NCBI RefSeq assembly: GCF_036625195.1
Contig: NZ_JAZKUG010000001.1
Coordinates: forward strand, 4,588,001 to 4,652,000
DNA: 64,000 nucleotides
From: Accumulibacter sp.
GTDB taxonomy: Bacteria > Pseudomonadota > Gammaproteobacteria > Burkholderiales > Rhodocyclaceae
Reading direction: 5' to 3'
Below, piece by piece: positions 60,201 to 64,000 of this stretch. A program made the position numbers and the translations under genes. Positions within the stretch are counted from its first letter, which is position 1. Each line of letters begins with the position of its first letter. The notes beneath the pieces are model-generated. The model had not been told where the DNA came from. It ran no database searches and was given only the letters and a program-made list of their open reading frames with translations.

Positions 60201-63200
60201 AGAACTACCGGCAGGCGCTGAGCTACGCTTCGGCGCCAGTCATCGATCCCGGTGGGCAGGACGTGCATGACTACCTCTGGGAGGTGATCGACACGGGCAC
60301 GAATTCGGTAGTGAAACACAACGACGATCATGCCATCGGCGCCTTCAGCTACCTCCCGGACAAGCCGGGCGATTATCTCGTGCGGCTGACGGTGACTGAC
60401 CGGCAGTCCGGCAAGGTGGGTGTCGACGAGAAGCGGGTCAGCTTCAGCGATGTCAATCAGCCCCCGGCCGTCAGCCTCGGGCCGGACCTAGGCGGCGTTG
60501 CCGACGGGCAGACCATATCCTTTGATCCGGCGGTCACCGACACCAGCCATCAGGAAACCCATTCCTATCGCTGGAGTCTGCGGAATGCCCTGGGCATCAA
60601 ACTCGGCGCCAGCGCGGCAGGCGATTTGGACTATCGCTTCGGGAGCGCGGGCAACGATTACCGGGTCGACCTGCTGGTGACCGACAACCGCGGCAGCAGC
60701 GGCCGTGACGACGTGGCCGTGACCGTGCGCAACACGCCGCCGCAACTGGATCTCGGCGCCGACAGAACAGCTTACGAGGGCGAGTCGATCAACCTGGTGG
60801 CGAATCTGACGGACCCCGATCCGGCGGATGCCCATACCTATCTGTGGCAGGTTGCCGCATCGAACGGGCAACTCATTGACAATGGCAGTGGCACCACATT
60901 CAGCTTCGTTCCGGACGAGGAAGGCAGTTACGTGGTGACCGCCACGGTCACCGATGGCCACAACGCTGTCGCCTCGGATACGGTGTCGATCGTCGTCGGC
61001 AACGCGCCACCGTCCTCGCTGGTCATCGACGGTCCCGACGAGGCTCCCGAGAACGCGGAGATCGTTCTGGCGGCCGTGTTCGCGGATGGCGGTTTGCGAG
61101 ACACGCACACGCTGCGCTGGCATGTCTCGGCAGATAACGGCCAGGTCGTTGCCGACGCGACTGATGTCGGCCACGTCGTTCCCGGCGCGACCGCACCGAC
61201 GTTTCTTCCATTCCGTCTGACGCCGGTCGATCAGGGACAGTACCGCGTGACGCTCACCGTCACCGACAACGACGGTGCTTCGTCGTCAGTCCTGAAAGTG
61301 ATCACGGTCACCAACGCGGCGCCGGTCGCGGCCATTGCCGGTGGCGATCGCCCCAGCCAGGAGGGCCAGACGGTGGCTTTCGTGGCCGCCGGTACGAACG
61401 ACGTGCCCGGAGACCGAGTCGCGTACAGATGGTCGGTGGTCGATGCCGATGGCGTCGAAGTCGGCACGGGTGCCGGGCCGACGCTGGACTTCCTGCCACC
61501 GGATGCGGGCCGTTATGAAGTGCGTCTGCGGGTCACGGACAAGGACGCGGCGGTCGGTGATACCAACGTGGCCAGGAACGGCGTCCGGACCAACGCGATT
61601 CTGACCGTGGAGAATGTCGCCCCGACGCTGGCGGTGAGCGGGACCTACCCGGCCGATGCGCGGCGCCCCTTCAGCCTCGTATTGAATGGCCTGGTTCCCA
61701 CCGCCGGCGACAGCCTGACGCTCGAGGCCGACTACGGCGATGGGACAGGCGCTCAGTACGTGCCGAAAGCCGATGGCACCGTCAGGCTCAGCCACGTCTA
61801 TGATGCTCCCGGCACGAAAACACTCACACTGACCGTCCGCGATGACGATGGTTCACTGGTGAGCGCGTCGGTGCAGGTCAACGTCAGCCCGAGCTTTGGC
61901 CTGCTCATCGACGAGACGGCGGGCGAGACGGCCGTGACGGAAGGAGGGGCCGACGACACCTACAGCATCCGCCTGACACGGCAACCGACCGCCAACGTCA
62001 CCGTGACGCTGCTGGGCGATTCACAGGTGGAAGCGGTTTCGCACGCGAAGCCGACAACGTCTTCGCTAGTCTTTACGCCGGCCAACTGGGCGACCCCACA
62101 AACGGTACGCGTGCTCGCCATCGTCGACCATATCGACGATGATCACGCTACGCAAGGCGTGATTCGGCATCTCTTCACCAGCGCGGACGGGCGCTATGAC
62201 GGGCTGGGGTCCGACGCAGAAGTGACCGTCAGGGTCACGGATAATGACGTTTCCGGTTTCCAGGTGACGCCAATCATATCGCCGCTGGTTACAACTGAGG
62301 CAGGTGGAACCGCCAGCTTCCAGGTGAAGCTCGCCACTCGGCCGGAGCATGTCGTGGCCGTCAATGTGTATTCATCGGATCGCAGTGAAGGGAGGACCGC
62401 GACGACGCGGCTGCTGTTCTCCCCCGAGAACTGGAATGACGCGCAAACGGTCATGGTGACGGGACAGCGCGACGCCGATACCACCGATCAGCCGTACAGC
62501 ATCGTCCTTGAAGCGGCAGAGAGCGAGGATCCCGACTACGACCGGCTCGACCCTCCTGACCAGGCGTTGATCAACACCAACGTTGACACGGGCCTGTCCG
62601 GATCGCCCTTGCTGCTCGATACGAGCGACCGTACCGGGAACGAGTCGGTCGATGATGGCGTTCAGCCTCTGCTCCCGTCCGACCTTGACCTGATTGTCAC
62701 AGCCGCCTATGCCCAATGGGCGGGCGCGCTGTCGCTGGATGCCGGACCGATGCAAACGGCGCAGTTTACGATCATGGATCTACCTGGCGACATGCTTGGA
62801 CTCACCTCTGGCAATGTGGTGATGCTCGACGTCGACGCCGCAGGATCGGGCTGGTTCGTTGATCGGACGCCCTTCGACAGCAGCGAGTTCCTCTGGCAAC
62901 CCACGGATCGTCTCTACGTCGCTGCCGAGCGAGGCCCCGCGGCGCAGAAGGTAGACCTGCTCTCCGTGGTTGCCCACGAATTGGGGCATCTTGCCGGGTT
63001 GGTCCATGCAGAGGAAGGACTGATGGCTCCTCGCCTGCAGGAAGGCGTGCGCGCAACGCCCGAATCCGAGGTCGCGAAGCCCAGGGTGTCGCTCGAAGCG
63101 GGTGTGCAGCCGCTACCCTGGATGAAGCGCGAGCTTCATGCGCGCGGTGCGGCTGGGAAGCACGCGTGGCTGTCCACCTGGGTTGGTGGAAGCGAGCGCG

Positions 63201-63247
63201 GTGAGAAGAAGCGGAACGACTGGAAGATTACCCTTCCGAGAATCTGA
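39281..63247 (+). CDS. Giant LEPR-XLL/RTX multidomain secreted protein with terminal metallopeptidase motif
   Basis: A 7988-residue open frame with GGAG upstream. Domains by residue: LEPR-XLL motif 37-50 ([14 protein letters not shown]); lipase-like alpha/beta hydrolase about 60-360 (S190 in IAHSFGS); peptidoglycan-binding-like 747-793; beta-rich regions with Asp-rich loops 1140-2870; RTX blocks 2910-3270, 3314-3400, 3427-3540, 3650-3720, 4294-4347, 4477-4530 and 5855-5889; PPC domains near 4030-4140, 4154-4264 and 4537-4677; FG-GAP repeats 4704-5714; leucine-rich repeats 5941-6084; golvesin-like 6084-6234; SdrD-B-like 6381-6487; seven-unit propeller 6510-6910; PKD-like 6902-7537; Calx-beta-like 7541-7767; [11 protein letters not shown] (H7899, H7903, H7909) near the end. 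RTX and LEPR-XLL suggest type I secretion and surface adhesion; no secretion genes are in view. Confidence 0.93.
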   Translation: MSLTAILAFLQSRNRARRDPSPADVENSARAAQRLICEPLEPRLLLSADLSLGEVADSFRTNDIHPAGVTVITHGFQLGDSTGDSLLSVANAIYNFADTKGSAWLLDYDIPSPGAVAGFDKNQSRLPDASQKGESGEVVILFDWAADSNEPSAGWTEAAGDALFSLLAGLDLIDPTAGADNPTLHFIAHSFGSAVTSEAVERLAYYKVPVDQVTLLDPHDFSQRLYFDTEQDQKSLAFPEDYGVSIWDNVDFADVYYQTRGLNSRFAPDRIVPLGRAIPGAFNRFLDDELPAVGLLNPYDPVLPGYANSLVGGDHSYVWDTYYLSTIPGALEYDGAKNEYVEWRDLDGDGQTGERLAGPANRVAAQQRTETGFAHSALAGGRSRQPARVFSGLTSSVGDDPYKHTPGHKADSGLDNVRWEPAWSPYGDANQGGGLVNGNFSKTGADPQERALSIYEEYVFPGWTHHGGGGQGPVLSSVFNNDPGLQLTPNAPGRSHNLFYLPLDASHLTFDLDVVNPGDDELLVYLGDWSNQPGSGANNRILDSIRLGSPGKRTVELPFSDITQLNAAHTLGFQLVTGDADPRITAQVRLDNVRIESQRTSAGKTGDIVVVQLGELPDGTVFAPDKVNLSLANGTTLDLKPLAANVYEIQTRGDSISIGTLLLSDAIDGEPFSSSGRAYFAPNVVGTTSIVDPDPARGFQGIIRGSLRTSLFTGLPSLPGGERRFQINVAAGLSSSGAAAITSSSSTIDILQIQQRLAYHGFPNPKGDPLKLDGVMGLRTLHAIGLFNAAVRGEDAHTPSREVDLLWINSQQAPDWVEITATAGLTIEPAVVGGANPERWATSWTAELIAQAARSNRDSGAPALKLRSASLVGGGETPWHDRYEAHDDLHETGLQVDFDVPSHNEPFDSNGRLISGRTAFFRTVEHAGVSYVAGPGTMIVVRNSSGGYRTADSAQAGFNWGVALRGSDALNDQAILRAIRNLIVDPDTGYRLADVRKQISSFIGRSLSNGAKVESVYFNDPRLWDDPQLKDKVQFKPGNAGVFQVNVKAPPVQVSEKNIPRSAANALNAGLSGLESAIRLAKLARPPGSGSADNEVASASGLARMASQTDGGPADELALLQNELPLLGKSLADLIPADELLGALRDVVADYMNSTATPTAEGLVQALRSFTEQQTGFAATPGASSLSFVVDGDRIRFAGVSLNAQRTVSLPISLGEWGESAGIALKPDTAVAVSLSLTATLDFTLDLTPGLAEGQAFIVDDFDVTLAVKADVADLDADLRLGIVDARIRDGHLALDAAVTLALRDEVKGQSISALSAEPASRIFSLDCGNPSLVGNLPVDVSAAARLIGLPSTQTLNIPISLAGGDFCDGLRNPFDFSGLGDLKGLGSIQWPDFSNALQDLAEWLNRIASKGRSGDSPALRGLNWQMPEVSWPNFGRIQLPDIDIPGLGKWLIDRLYSLRLPSFGSGDADSAPAVHPANPFAWPSLSDFLDQFNGVVLPTIDLGKRVLTFDLNLDESLAPLSNATSIRIGNSDVPIEFKGRLTGGLRLGVEIAQLGRDFVLADGTPLAALNGGRGVVAPRPQANDIALTLHDGSAFEVDFDGATTVGDVIRAIQNAAPTVLRGGITSAAVSVALNTERKSLVLKDETEGTGTFSVQAINGSLFGAPGYGLGITGSDSTGVDANADGLQDVGDGLIIGQSLHGDTLAQHLFVDLSDPARQASLGFAADVLLPDVDARIDLGVLGVNVENGSGALHGEASIVFADPVLGTQAGGVTGASDQRITLAEIGEIISQSGRALGANETTSQVISQALSQLVAEADFSGNFQLTLPLATTGALGGTLAAVAFTDANGDGRTEPAVIVDWSDLEDLSTLDVVTRDMREVDGLQNLAIGEIVGGLRRVQRSIDQIESTAVFREKIPGVGKSINQLVDFSDSFGRFVDAFERQPGQTINDLRQALEQAIDGMRSPGNPGAQDPGKADVAFSDHILDLSLDFSTFGATEDLPLELELGALGGLGSVIAADAKVDLAHLAEFNLDLQIDLTNPTSPVFYVRDSSAFKLGAGVLSQGLSFSAGYGPLGFTIPATDPVNGRRSELRIDDGTPIVIHGDRPAEHLATWTVSVVDDDGVGGDGRYALFSDFGLDKLSSDLDGQAHVYLPVYKRNQSAPLDPVQRAIDIQVLDIGQPASTTTIAIPNFINALSGLGDLANSLGDVWSSLSEGWDGVFGALGAALDSGVLGVRIPFIGDKLAEAESFLERLRTDFSGALTGVTAQNATGIRQLLFDLLGPSSTRQNSWLADRDGDRDVDLQDIDVQTTADEVRFNLVLHQDVALGEIPLSFDLGLPGLFELESVGGMQFGLGFDFKLGFGLSKSDGFFLDTSAQDELTLRLGATIPGYHANGRIGFVNIEVHDDARDPSFLGGSFSVDLQDPDHDGRLTYAEVTAASLSQLLQASFTGGAEINLEIQATVDDNPNFPSVRGDFHVIWDLSENDTTRNQESVGETPQIWVDHVELNIGEFVNNLLGSTLRDIKQTLDPLAPVLDFLTEPLPIISGLAGSNFTIVDVVGLFSGKDVSGIKKFIATMDTISDVISGISAISADGWIQIGDDLFKGLIDGKQAQDANGKPQISSQGGDFSVMQNAFGGVKTQTDRLNSYGGFRIPILDNPASLLGLLVGRPVDLISYEMPPLPLDWSMQSPPIGPIFPPFPIFLIVRGEIDGLIQFGFGVDTQGFYISDHIVDGRDQPELTLGSYLNLNAELKLGFAAAGVYGGVRGNVWFDLHDDTPDNKIRISDLEKSLELGPQFIFDTRGAVGLDFGAYLKVGFDTWLGFITLYQASISQFMPLLSFDVPRPSNIPVLAELDSSTGQLNLNVGTRAHLRQHGNTADGNETFRVSQGSTADRVIVEAFGVKQEYAGVARIQANGGAGDDQINVAAGLGLSVEIYGGAGNDTLTAGGGMALLDGGDGDDRLTGGTKADRLRGGAGRDWLAGGDGDDTLDGQSDDDQLAGGSGQDVLEGGDGNDVLDGQQGNDALGGGRGDDRLSGAAGRDSLYGQEGQDFLEGGLDIDQIDGGEGNDQLYGNDGGDILIGGLGNDFLDGGIGFDALWGDLEDGTGAGADTLWGNKGNDTLRGGKGDDLLFGGVDASVISIAGTPGWGSDRLIGGEGKDTIYAGVSAEGGGVTQDSNTIYGDKEPADTTTGGGDIDLIYGDLGTDWVYAGMGDDRIFGLAGDDNLFGELGNDFISGGNGFDVVAGGLGDDEIYGGGGTDVLWGGDLELGREHFTLTDASLFEAPKDFAAAEALNATDHTPRKLMPTVVEAQSRGGSYFDGNDLLRGDEETDWLFGGGGDDRLGGGEGDDYLDGGVGNDTIRGGEGDDLLRGGANSDHLFGDEGIDQLYGEGGIDSLYGDAGRADGSVKGQRLWGGDDRDYLYAYASSTDSDAESLLAGDELHGGAGNDWLFGNLRQDILFGDTGNDFLHGDYLRGLSYLINPNAAISGGADQLFGGAGEDQLYGGGGDDILWGGGESDRLEGQDGHDSLYGGAGVDVLVMDTAPEYKVSQDTYDGDRGNTKAGDVPDANNPTDILLIQGSEEDDTILISRQDGKLRLDLNQSAVFLASWTDAGGTPLVEQFQIAGLGGDDTIRFVDGDNALDVTKLSALGHDWVAVLDGGAGNDSLSGTGGRDRIDGGSGSDTIYGYAGNDRLWGDGGDGAATDHDILFGGQGNDDLIGGQGTNALYAWSRDPVAAAGDEFGVFVDGEGRLHDSSDDFIGRLDELGNPLPDGYLDDSADPELRKRDHDGKPIAAHRLEDTGLNRMLGMDRADVLYGGTGLDFMYGGDGEDILYNRRGEKFEGIDGSAFAEDNEWKEYARKSDRVWYYGATNLNDIISVDFVTEPGLVGEHHLITRLSENSGAFSFDAQVRLDFDAVDKDGNAIWDKQDKTLRLDALRSVDLEGRGETMADGGVQETRKLAERITLPPEGDFMAIIIDALDGNDRITIGPTVLKTVWVDAGKGDDRVEIKSGRPILIDKADKQGGDLALRNDTPERAYQLAALPINQSVRFTGLSMDSPADVDWYQFRLADVHSNDRIVLDSWSDEDNVLMALFSAADALQPETTSERNILSLSNLRADATYWLRVSTPDRKPTLYDLHFELIDTPDTTEKGGSSNTREGAYEIRNIEAIARIDGLSLHQAGDLDWFKFNLTEAGTATDAVEIRNDGPATQLTMALVSAAGQTLSEQSTAGPEQAATLSFAGLAAGDYWIKISGNGELARYALRPSVGQGGSLMLAAGGGSSIDLASPLTNDPLSARRDIILGGSGNDVLSGGPGEDWIFGGDGDDVLTGGLDRQASDLIWGGKGNDTFQIIPDDLPLTKGSGRPGVTSQSDGYFGQEGTDRVFFLGGDIDANGKAVSDHATLSYNTNLGHYEFASRVWDTANQEFIHSDAAVNPFALAYAFFTMRDIEAIQADLRAGDDEFRANLSEDARPKGAPVDGMTIHGGDGDDRLFGGAGQDLIDGGRGRDVIAGGMGDDHLVGNDGDDVITGDRFAVAPDAWEGSGQTERPNDSPATPHELVLRPNEEGLFSLEASFHYGDTQDWYLVRAPLAPRAFGSADRLALDARSVTVVGDKSVTLGIFAAKVSVDASGSIVRDASGRILSVTQDLSGQTTAPEYYLLQVNNATSGSAHPSAFSYRLTFDLSRAPLAIDESDKANLLDRTSVPGYKPVLVPLGDIDADGYPEYATHIYTQGISSYFTGVSGQTGPSSWLEADLLGELEGRQFGAVDGPLIQGLDPLRTVSLIGSADFSQDAARELVWVDTRATNSRVLVAKSLTPGFLPSDDDSVIREIASYSPSSTFATAALVGDLDRDGVDDLAVLAVRVGRAVLDVWSGAQIWSGQTAPATPLASLDLASSLDVGSLTDFRRTSRIFATDDIDGDGVGRDIVVTMPGRTLFMKASTDWHDLTGGALRSAVLISDMSHGTAQGEVFAIGDLDADQRQDFVFVNGTVSSSARAWTPLLGRSLAPAMAAPVPLVGNASPIYGAVDVVALGNFIGDQGPDFAIVGRSSASAPFVAEVYDRAAVAGPLNPATRIWLGIEASSTIGAPTRHLFAQPGIGREFTNWVVPLGDVDGDGHADLAVATGEGAGVLVYRGHEALVSSNDPALPEQQPATYELAAVWNGGAVATISPLPAEWSQSVYDAALSFFGDDGAKEGSKVSDWQVSQPSLIPSRPIAIGDFNGDGHEDLLLPGSGLQVGGSPARIVLGTLLPTSGGKLDDLGDLLLDPDSLVRVGSSSQYVTLGQPAERWGNLDADQKGTSDLVTATRDVSGKVRINVIFGGSKPATSSARTPESVDFSFVTDLDWCDPRTTKLINSNADWLRGTGVQVSVGDWDGDGFGDVMVKVEGWTESPNRPFLKIYSGARIKDFYDTFGSVGDPFSVQQLQLFFLAPGPADPGFALPTGSGPYRVNRSVLDAGFVGDLDGDGRDDIAVASPLDMMPESDSDKPVGANYVFFGQVYDYVHNGAWLGYGGGGYIKADFGLGGGVYRLGDVNRDGLDDIALTDYAQYGPGGPSLRILLGDASRASFLQAADGAYRWYLPDPAIFATSTVTTGDYNADGIADLAIGTPLRFTSSFPGGYPTNYGLLSQDSDGRVDVYLGTSSSPWWSKVGDLIGYNNKPDITLLGADHELMGVLWNGPSQDVDGDGIADLLVGRPYADRVDPEYLENAGAFTLLSGWKAQATTVAVPPSPNTSLPAGVQVANRLSATLDGKVDNAVSFAQGESELWYRFTTLGDGSVGDGFIALPAGTTIPLQSSLVRLASGNSASGTVVANGRFASLSGLPAGEYALRLTRTGGTANGLHVTLYGQLPEMGRNLVAMQDSDWIEGGAGNDYLDGGVDIDQLYGGLGNDRFNVADSGGQLVAAFEVRDQSADDRGKIFIEAQANSNTAASQTDFIADPIVRFESSALRDAVSAALAIPDHQPLRSSDVVGLTTLEVTTPVFSLAGLEQLKNLRSLKLPGQNLSSLSWTTSDVPHSLAELRHLHTLDLSSNQLQDISALSALSDLEVLLLSGNRITDVTPLSKLEKLAVLDLSNNRIQTVAPLAGLSYLDDHDAGYQETGSWLGGVNPKAALGDYRFSGPGLGSAQATWTFTSLDKGLYEVFVTWPEHESRASNAHYAVSSGGVDGTGALHLVQLSEERVNQRFAPDDWYIPPWGGPWESLGRVDLASEVLQVTLDNQGADGLVAADGVHLVRLDPATFQPVIPASQLGTLSLYGNPLSNGAYEIERPRLRSTGVYPPALLMDLDRPLAALPAMAPISASAGVPTTVSLPSALEGTPVYYTAVSSSPAMVQTSMAGNLLTLSPVAGFVGTAEVSVKAWDRTDSSGNPTGRSSEQRFNVHVGTAGAYGTIWEDMNGDGIRQAGEPGIEGQLVVGDLDGDGYADAGAPLGYSTAQGTYGLIASTSLPNVVLYPFYFPQNWRTTAIEGPTGSGAIVTGGFGLQRVFDAGFDRRGVEGTSVSLSGIYHGDAGYPIVQPDVSADGRYVVFRSEANLVSDDTNQQPDIFRKDLTTGQVVRVSTDALGGQVDGSSYSPAISSDGRYVVFESYASNLVADDTNFNSDTFRKDLTTGQVVRVSTDALGGQADWWSSSPNISSDGRYVVFYSDASNLVADDTNQAPDIFRKDLTTGQVVRVSTDALGGQAHRSSDSPNISSDGRYVVFNSDASNLVSDDTNQRSDIFRKDLTTGQVVRVSTDALGGQADGWSHSSAISSDGCYVVFYSDASNLVSDDTNQAPDIFRKDLTTGQVVRVSTDALGGQVDGSSYYPAISSDGRYVVFESYGSNLVSDDTNQRSDIFRKDLTTGQVVRVSTDALGGQADGWSYSSAISSDGRYVVFNSNASNLVPGDTTGTTDVFRKDLSTGEIQRVSDDNVYYYSWVVKDAAGSIVGQGTGDGANPFSFTPANEGTYTVTLAVSAALGGYSDEVVLFIDDAAPIVSLGPDLAQNYRQALSYASAPVIDPGGQDVHDYLWEVIDTGTNSVVKHNDDHAIGAFSYLPDKPGDYLVRLTVTDRQSGKVGVDEKRVSFSDVNQPPAVSLGPDLGGVADGQTISFDPAVTDTSHQETHSYRWSLRNALGIKLGASAAGDLDYRFGSAGNDYRVDLLVTDNRGSSGRDDVAVTVRNTPPQLDLGADRTAYEGESINLVANLTDPDPADAHTYLWQVAASNGQLIDNGSGTTFSFVPDEEGSYVVTATVTDGHNAVASDTVSIVVGNAPPSSLVIDGPDEAPENAEIVLAAVFADGGLRDTHTLRWHVSADNGQVVADATDVGHVVPGATAPTFLPFRLTPVDQGQYRVTLTVTDNDGASSSVLKVITVTNAAPVAAIAGGDRPSQEGQTVAFVAAGTNDVPGDRVAYRWSVVDADGVEVGTGAGPTLDFLPPDAGRYEVRLRVTDKDAAVGDTNVARNGVRTNAILTVENVAPTLAVSGTYPADARRPFSLVLNGLVPTAGDSLTLEADYGDGTGAQYVPKADGTVRLSHVYDAPGTKTLTLTVRDDDGSLVSASVQVNVSPSFGLLIDETAGETAVTEGGADDTYSIRLTRQPTANVTVTLLGDSQVEAVSHAKPTTSSLVFTPANWATPQTVRVLAIVDHIDDDHATQGVIRHLFTSADGRYDGLGSDAEVTVRVTDNDVSGFQVTPIISPLVTTEAGGTASFQVKLATRPEHVVAVNVYSSDRSEGRTATTRLLFSPENWNDAQTVMVTGQRDADTTDQPYSIVLEAAESEDPDYDRLDPPDQALINTNVDTGLSGSPLLLDTSDRTGNESVDDGVQPLLPSDLDLIVTAAYAQWAGALSLDAGPMQTAQFTIMDLPGDMLGLTSGNVVMLDVDAAGSGWFVDRTPFDSSEFLWQPTDRLYVAAERGPAAQKVDLLSVVAHELGHLAGLVHAEEGLMAPRLQEGVRATPESEVAKPRVSLEAGVQPLPWMKRELHARGAAGKHAWLSTWVGGSERGEKKRNDWKITLPRI
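48010..49080 (+). repeat. Main RTX nonapeptide block in the giant protein
   Basis: The translated sequence repeats GGxGxDxLxGGxGxDxL many times over about 350 residues (for example [35 protein letters not shown]). These nonapeptides form calcium-binding parallel beta-rolls in proteins exported by type I systems. Shorter blocks of the same kind recur at about 49220-49480, 49560-49900, 50240-50440, 52160-52320, 52710-52870 and 56845-56945. Confidence 0.9.
53390..56420 (+). repeat. FG-GAP/VCBS-type repeat region in the giant protein
   Basis: About a dozen calcium-loop motifs of the form GDxDxDGxxDL occur here: [95 protein letters not shown] and [15 protein letters not shown] among them. Such repeats build integrin-alpha-like beta-propellers; the number would allow one or two propellers. 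Confidence 0.85.
58808..59975 (+). repeat. Seven tandem 174-bp repeats encoding a PD40/TolB-like beta-propeller
   Basis: Units begin at 58808 (57 codons, most diverged), then 58979, 59153, 59327, 59501, 59675 and 59849, exactly 174 bp apart (58 codons). Each encodes SSDGRYVVF, then SNLV and DDTN, then [20 protein letters not shown]. The middle five are nearly identical in DNA, with variation concentrated in two short windows (the residues after YVVF and those after GGQ). One unit has a Cys in place of the Arg of DGRYVV. The seventh unit diverges in its second half. Seven units equal the blades of a classic propeller. Confidence 0.93.
59985..61890 (+). repeat. Tandem PKD-like domains in the giant protein
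   Basis: About six or seven immunoglobulin-like PKD modules of 85-100 residues follow the propeller. Each has a proline-rich entry ([27 protein letters not shown]), a central YxW (YLWEV, YRWSL, YLWQV, YRWSV) and an exit like YxVxLTVTDxxG. They are typical spacers in long surface proteins. Confidence 0.85.
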
Positions 63248-63281
63248 ACCTGTTGCACTCATTTCGACAAGAGGAAGACCG

Positions 63282-63572
63282 ATGGCAGCTGAAAGAGCCG
63301 ATACACCCGCGGACACCAGAACCGCACCCGTAGTGAAATGGAACGTAGACGACCTGAAGAGCTCCTACGTGAATTTCGCCAGTGCCAACAGCACTCGCGA
63401 GGAAGTGGTGTTGAATTTCGGACTGAATGACACCTGGGATCGTGTCACGCCTGAAGTGGAAGTGGCACTGGGGCATCGGCTCGTGATGAGTCCTTTCGCG
63501 GCCAAGCGATTGTCGGATCTGCTGGCCAAGCTCATCGGCGAGTATGAGACCCGCTACGGCGCGCTGAAATGA
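63282..63572 (+). CDS. DUF3467 protein
   Basis: A 96-residue protein. After a short disordered start it reads VKWNVDDLKSSYVNFASANST, followed by EEVVLNFGLN and a C-terminal helix (KRLSDLLAKLIGEYETRYG), the layout of the DUF3467 family. Family members are small cytoplasmic proteins of unknown function, some found beside large secreted proteins. AGAGGA lies seven bases before the ATG at 63282; a longer frame from 63138 overlaps the giant gene and is not needed. It lies 34 bp after the giant gene and is probably co-transcribed. Confidence 0.8.
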   Translation: MAAERADTPADTRTAPVVKWNVDDLKSSYVNFASANSTREEVVLNFGLNDTWDRVTPEVEVALGHRLVMSPFAAKRLSDLLAKLIGEYETRYGALK

Positions 63573-63584
63573 GGAGTTCGCGGA

Positions 63585-63671
63585 GTGTCTTCGCCCTACG
63601 AGGCATCGGAAGACGCTGAGCTGACGCTCGACACGGCGCAATTGTCGATCTTCGAGGCCGCCTTTACTTGA
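63585..63671 (+). CDS. 28-residue ORF downstream of DUF3467
   Basis: A GTG-started frame with an excellent GAGGAG ribosome site, 12 bp after the DUF3467 stop, encodes MSSPYEASEDAELTLDTAQL plus eight more residues (SIFEAAFT) before a TGA. It is acidic and unlike random high-GC translation. It could be a real small protein or the start of a longer gene that has been cut off. I do not recognise it. Confidence 0.4.
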   Translation: MSSPYEASEDAELTLDTAQLSIFEAAFT

Positions 63672-63792
63672 CGTGGTCCAGGATGTCGGTCTCGCTGGCG
63701 CTGATGGGTGGTGGCCTGTCCAGTCGCGCCAGCAGCCGGAGCACCGTCGATCCGGGTGCGAGGTTGTTCCCGGTGCGTTGGGCAATTTCCGC

Positions 63793-64000
63793 TCAAGTGA
63801 CCACGAAGTCCAGCGAGGTCAGCACCGGCGCGCCGACGAGGGTGGCGAAATGAACCGCAGCCGCTCCACTGTTGCCTCCTGCATCGTAGTACAGGGCACC
63901 GGTGACGCTGTCGTAGATCAGGTAGTCGTCGGCGTCGGCGGCGCTGGTGAAACCGGCACCCGCCCGGAACGATGAGGGGGCCAGGCTGCCTGTGGCGACG
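63793..64000 (-). CDS. C-terminal end of a second RTX-type (calcium-binding, type I-secreted) protein
   Basis: No start codon is in view; the frame enters from the right edge and ends at TGA 63795-63793. The 68 visible residues include GAGFTSAADADDYLIYDSV, then GALYYDAGGN, then AAVHFATLVGAPVLTSLDFVV and a final Thr. The pattern DDYLIYD, TGALYYDADG, AVxFATL and the hydrophobic end LDFVV is the usual C-terminus of RTX/serralysin-like proteins, which holds the type I secretion signal. It converges on the giant-gene operon. Confidence 0.75.
   Translation of the reverse strand, partial: VATGSLAPSSFRAGAGFTSAADADDYLIYDSVTGALYYDAGGNSGAAAVHFATLVGAPVLTSLDFVVT

Noticed and set aside
63672..63850. Plus-strand frames after the 28-codon ORF
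   Set aside because: They are opposite the RTX C-terminus or its open continuation and show no family features.

Overview
The window looks like chromosomal DNA of a high-GC betaproteobacterium, most likely Candidatus Accumulibacter or a close relative. This is inferred from the gene order rluC/gph/Rieske/sppA, maf/yceD/rpmF/plsX/fabHDG/acpP/fabF and nadB, from the very high GC, and from the LEPR-XLL giant protein. No rRNA, tRNA, CRISPR array or insertion sequence was seen.

Left part (1-11.4 kb): the start of a DUF47 (Pit accessory) gene leaves the left edge. Next come a ParA-type ATPase with an overlapping Lys/Ala-rich histone-like partner, a MalT/LuxR-type regulator of about 900 residues, a YihG-like acyltransferase, the ribosome-assembly GTPase RbgA/YlqF, a methyltransferase with a small membrane protein, galU, nadB and a YgfX-like membrane protein.

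Central housekeeping block (11.4-26 kb): fatty-acid and phospholipid genes fabF, acpP, fabG, fabD, fabH and plsX with rpmF and yceD run on the minus strand. Divergent maf and an RsmI-like methylase follow. The tightly overlapping minus-strand set rluC-gph-Rieske-sppA stands back to back with rne, which has a predicted leader of about 390 nt. Good promoter candidates are visible for acpP, yceD and rne. A secreted DUF3299 protein follows rne.

Lipid/capsule module (26-38.9 kb): an iterative-type polyketide/fatty-acid synthase (KS-AT-DH-degenerate centre-ER-KR-ACP, no thioesterase) overlaps an alpha-oxoamine synthase. Facing it are an LTA-synthase-like membrane phosphotransferase and an overlapping SDR reductase. 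Divergent to these is a KpsS-like (beta-Kdo transferase/CapS family) protein. The gene set matches, from memory, wcbR, wcbT, wcbQ, wcbP and wcbO of the Burkholderia pseudomallei capsule cluster, and in logic the fumonisin pair Fum1/Fum8 plus the reductase Fum13. The inference is that it makes a sphingoid-like amino-lipid, probably a lipid anchor for a surface glycan.

Giant surface protein (39.3-63.2 kb): one uninterrupted reading frame encodes 7988 residues. In order it carries a LEPR-XLL motif, a lipase-like hydrolase, a peptidoglycan-binding-like segment, very long beta-rich regions, many RTX calcium-binding blocks, PPC domains, about a dozen FG-GAP repeats, leucine-rich repeats and a golvesin-like domain. 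It continues with a seven-unit beta-propeller encoded by 174-bp near-identical DNA repeats, PKD domains, Calx-beta-like domains and a C-terminal zinc-metallopeptidase motif (HExxHxxGxxH). A DUF3467 gene and a 28-codon ORF follow it. At the right edge the C-terminus of a second RTX-type secreted protein enters on the opposite strand.
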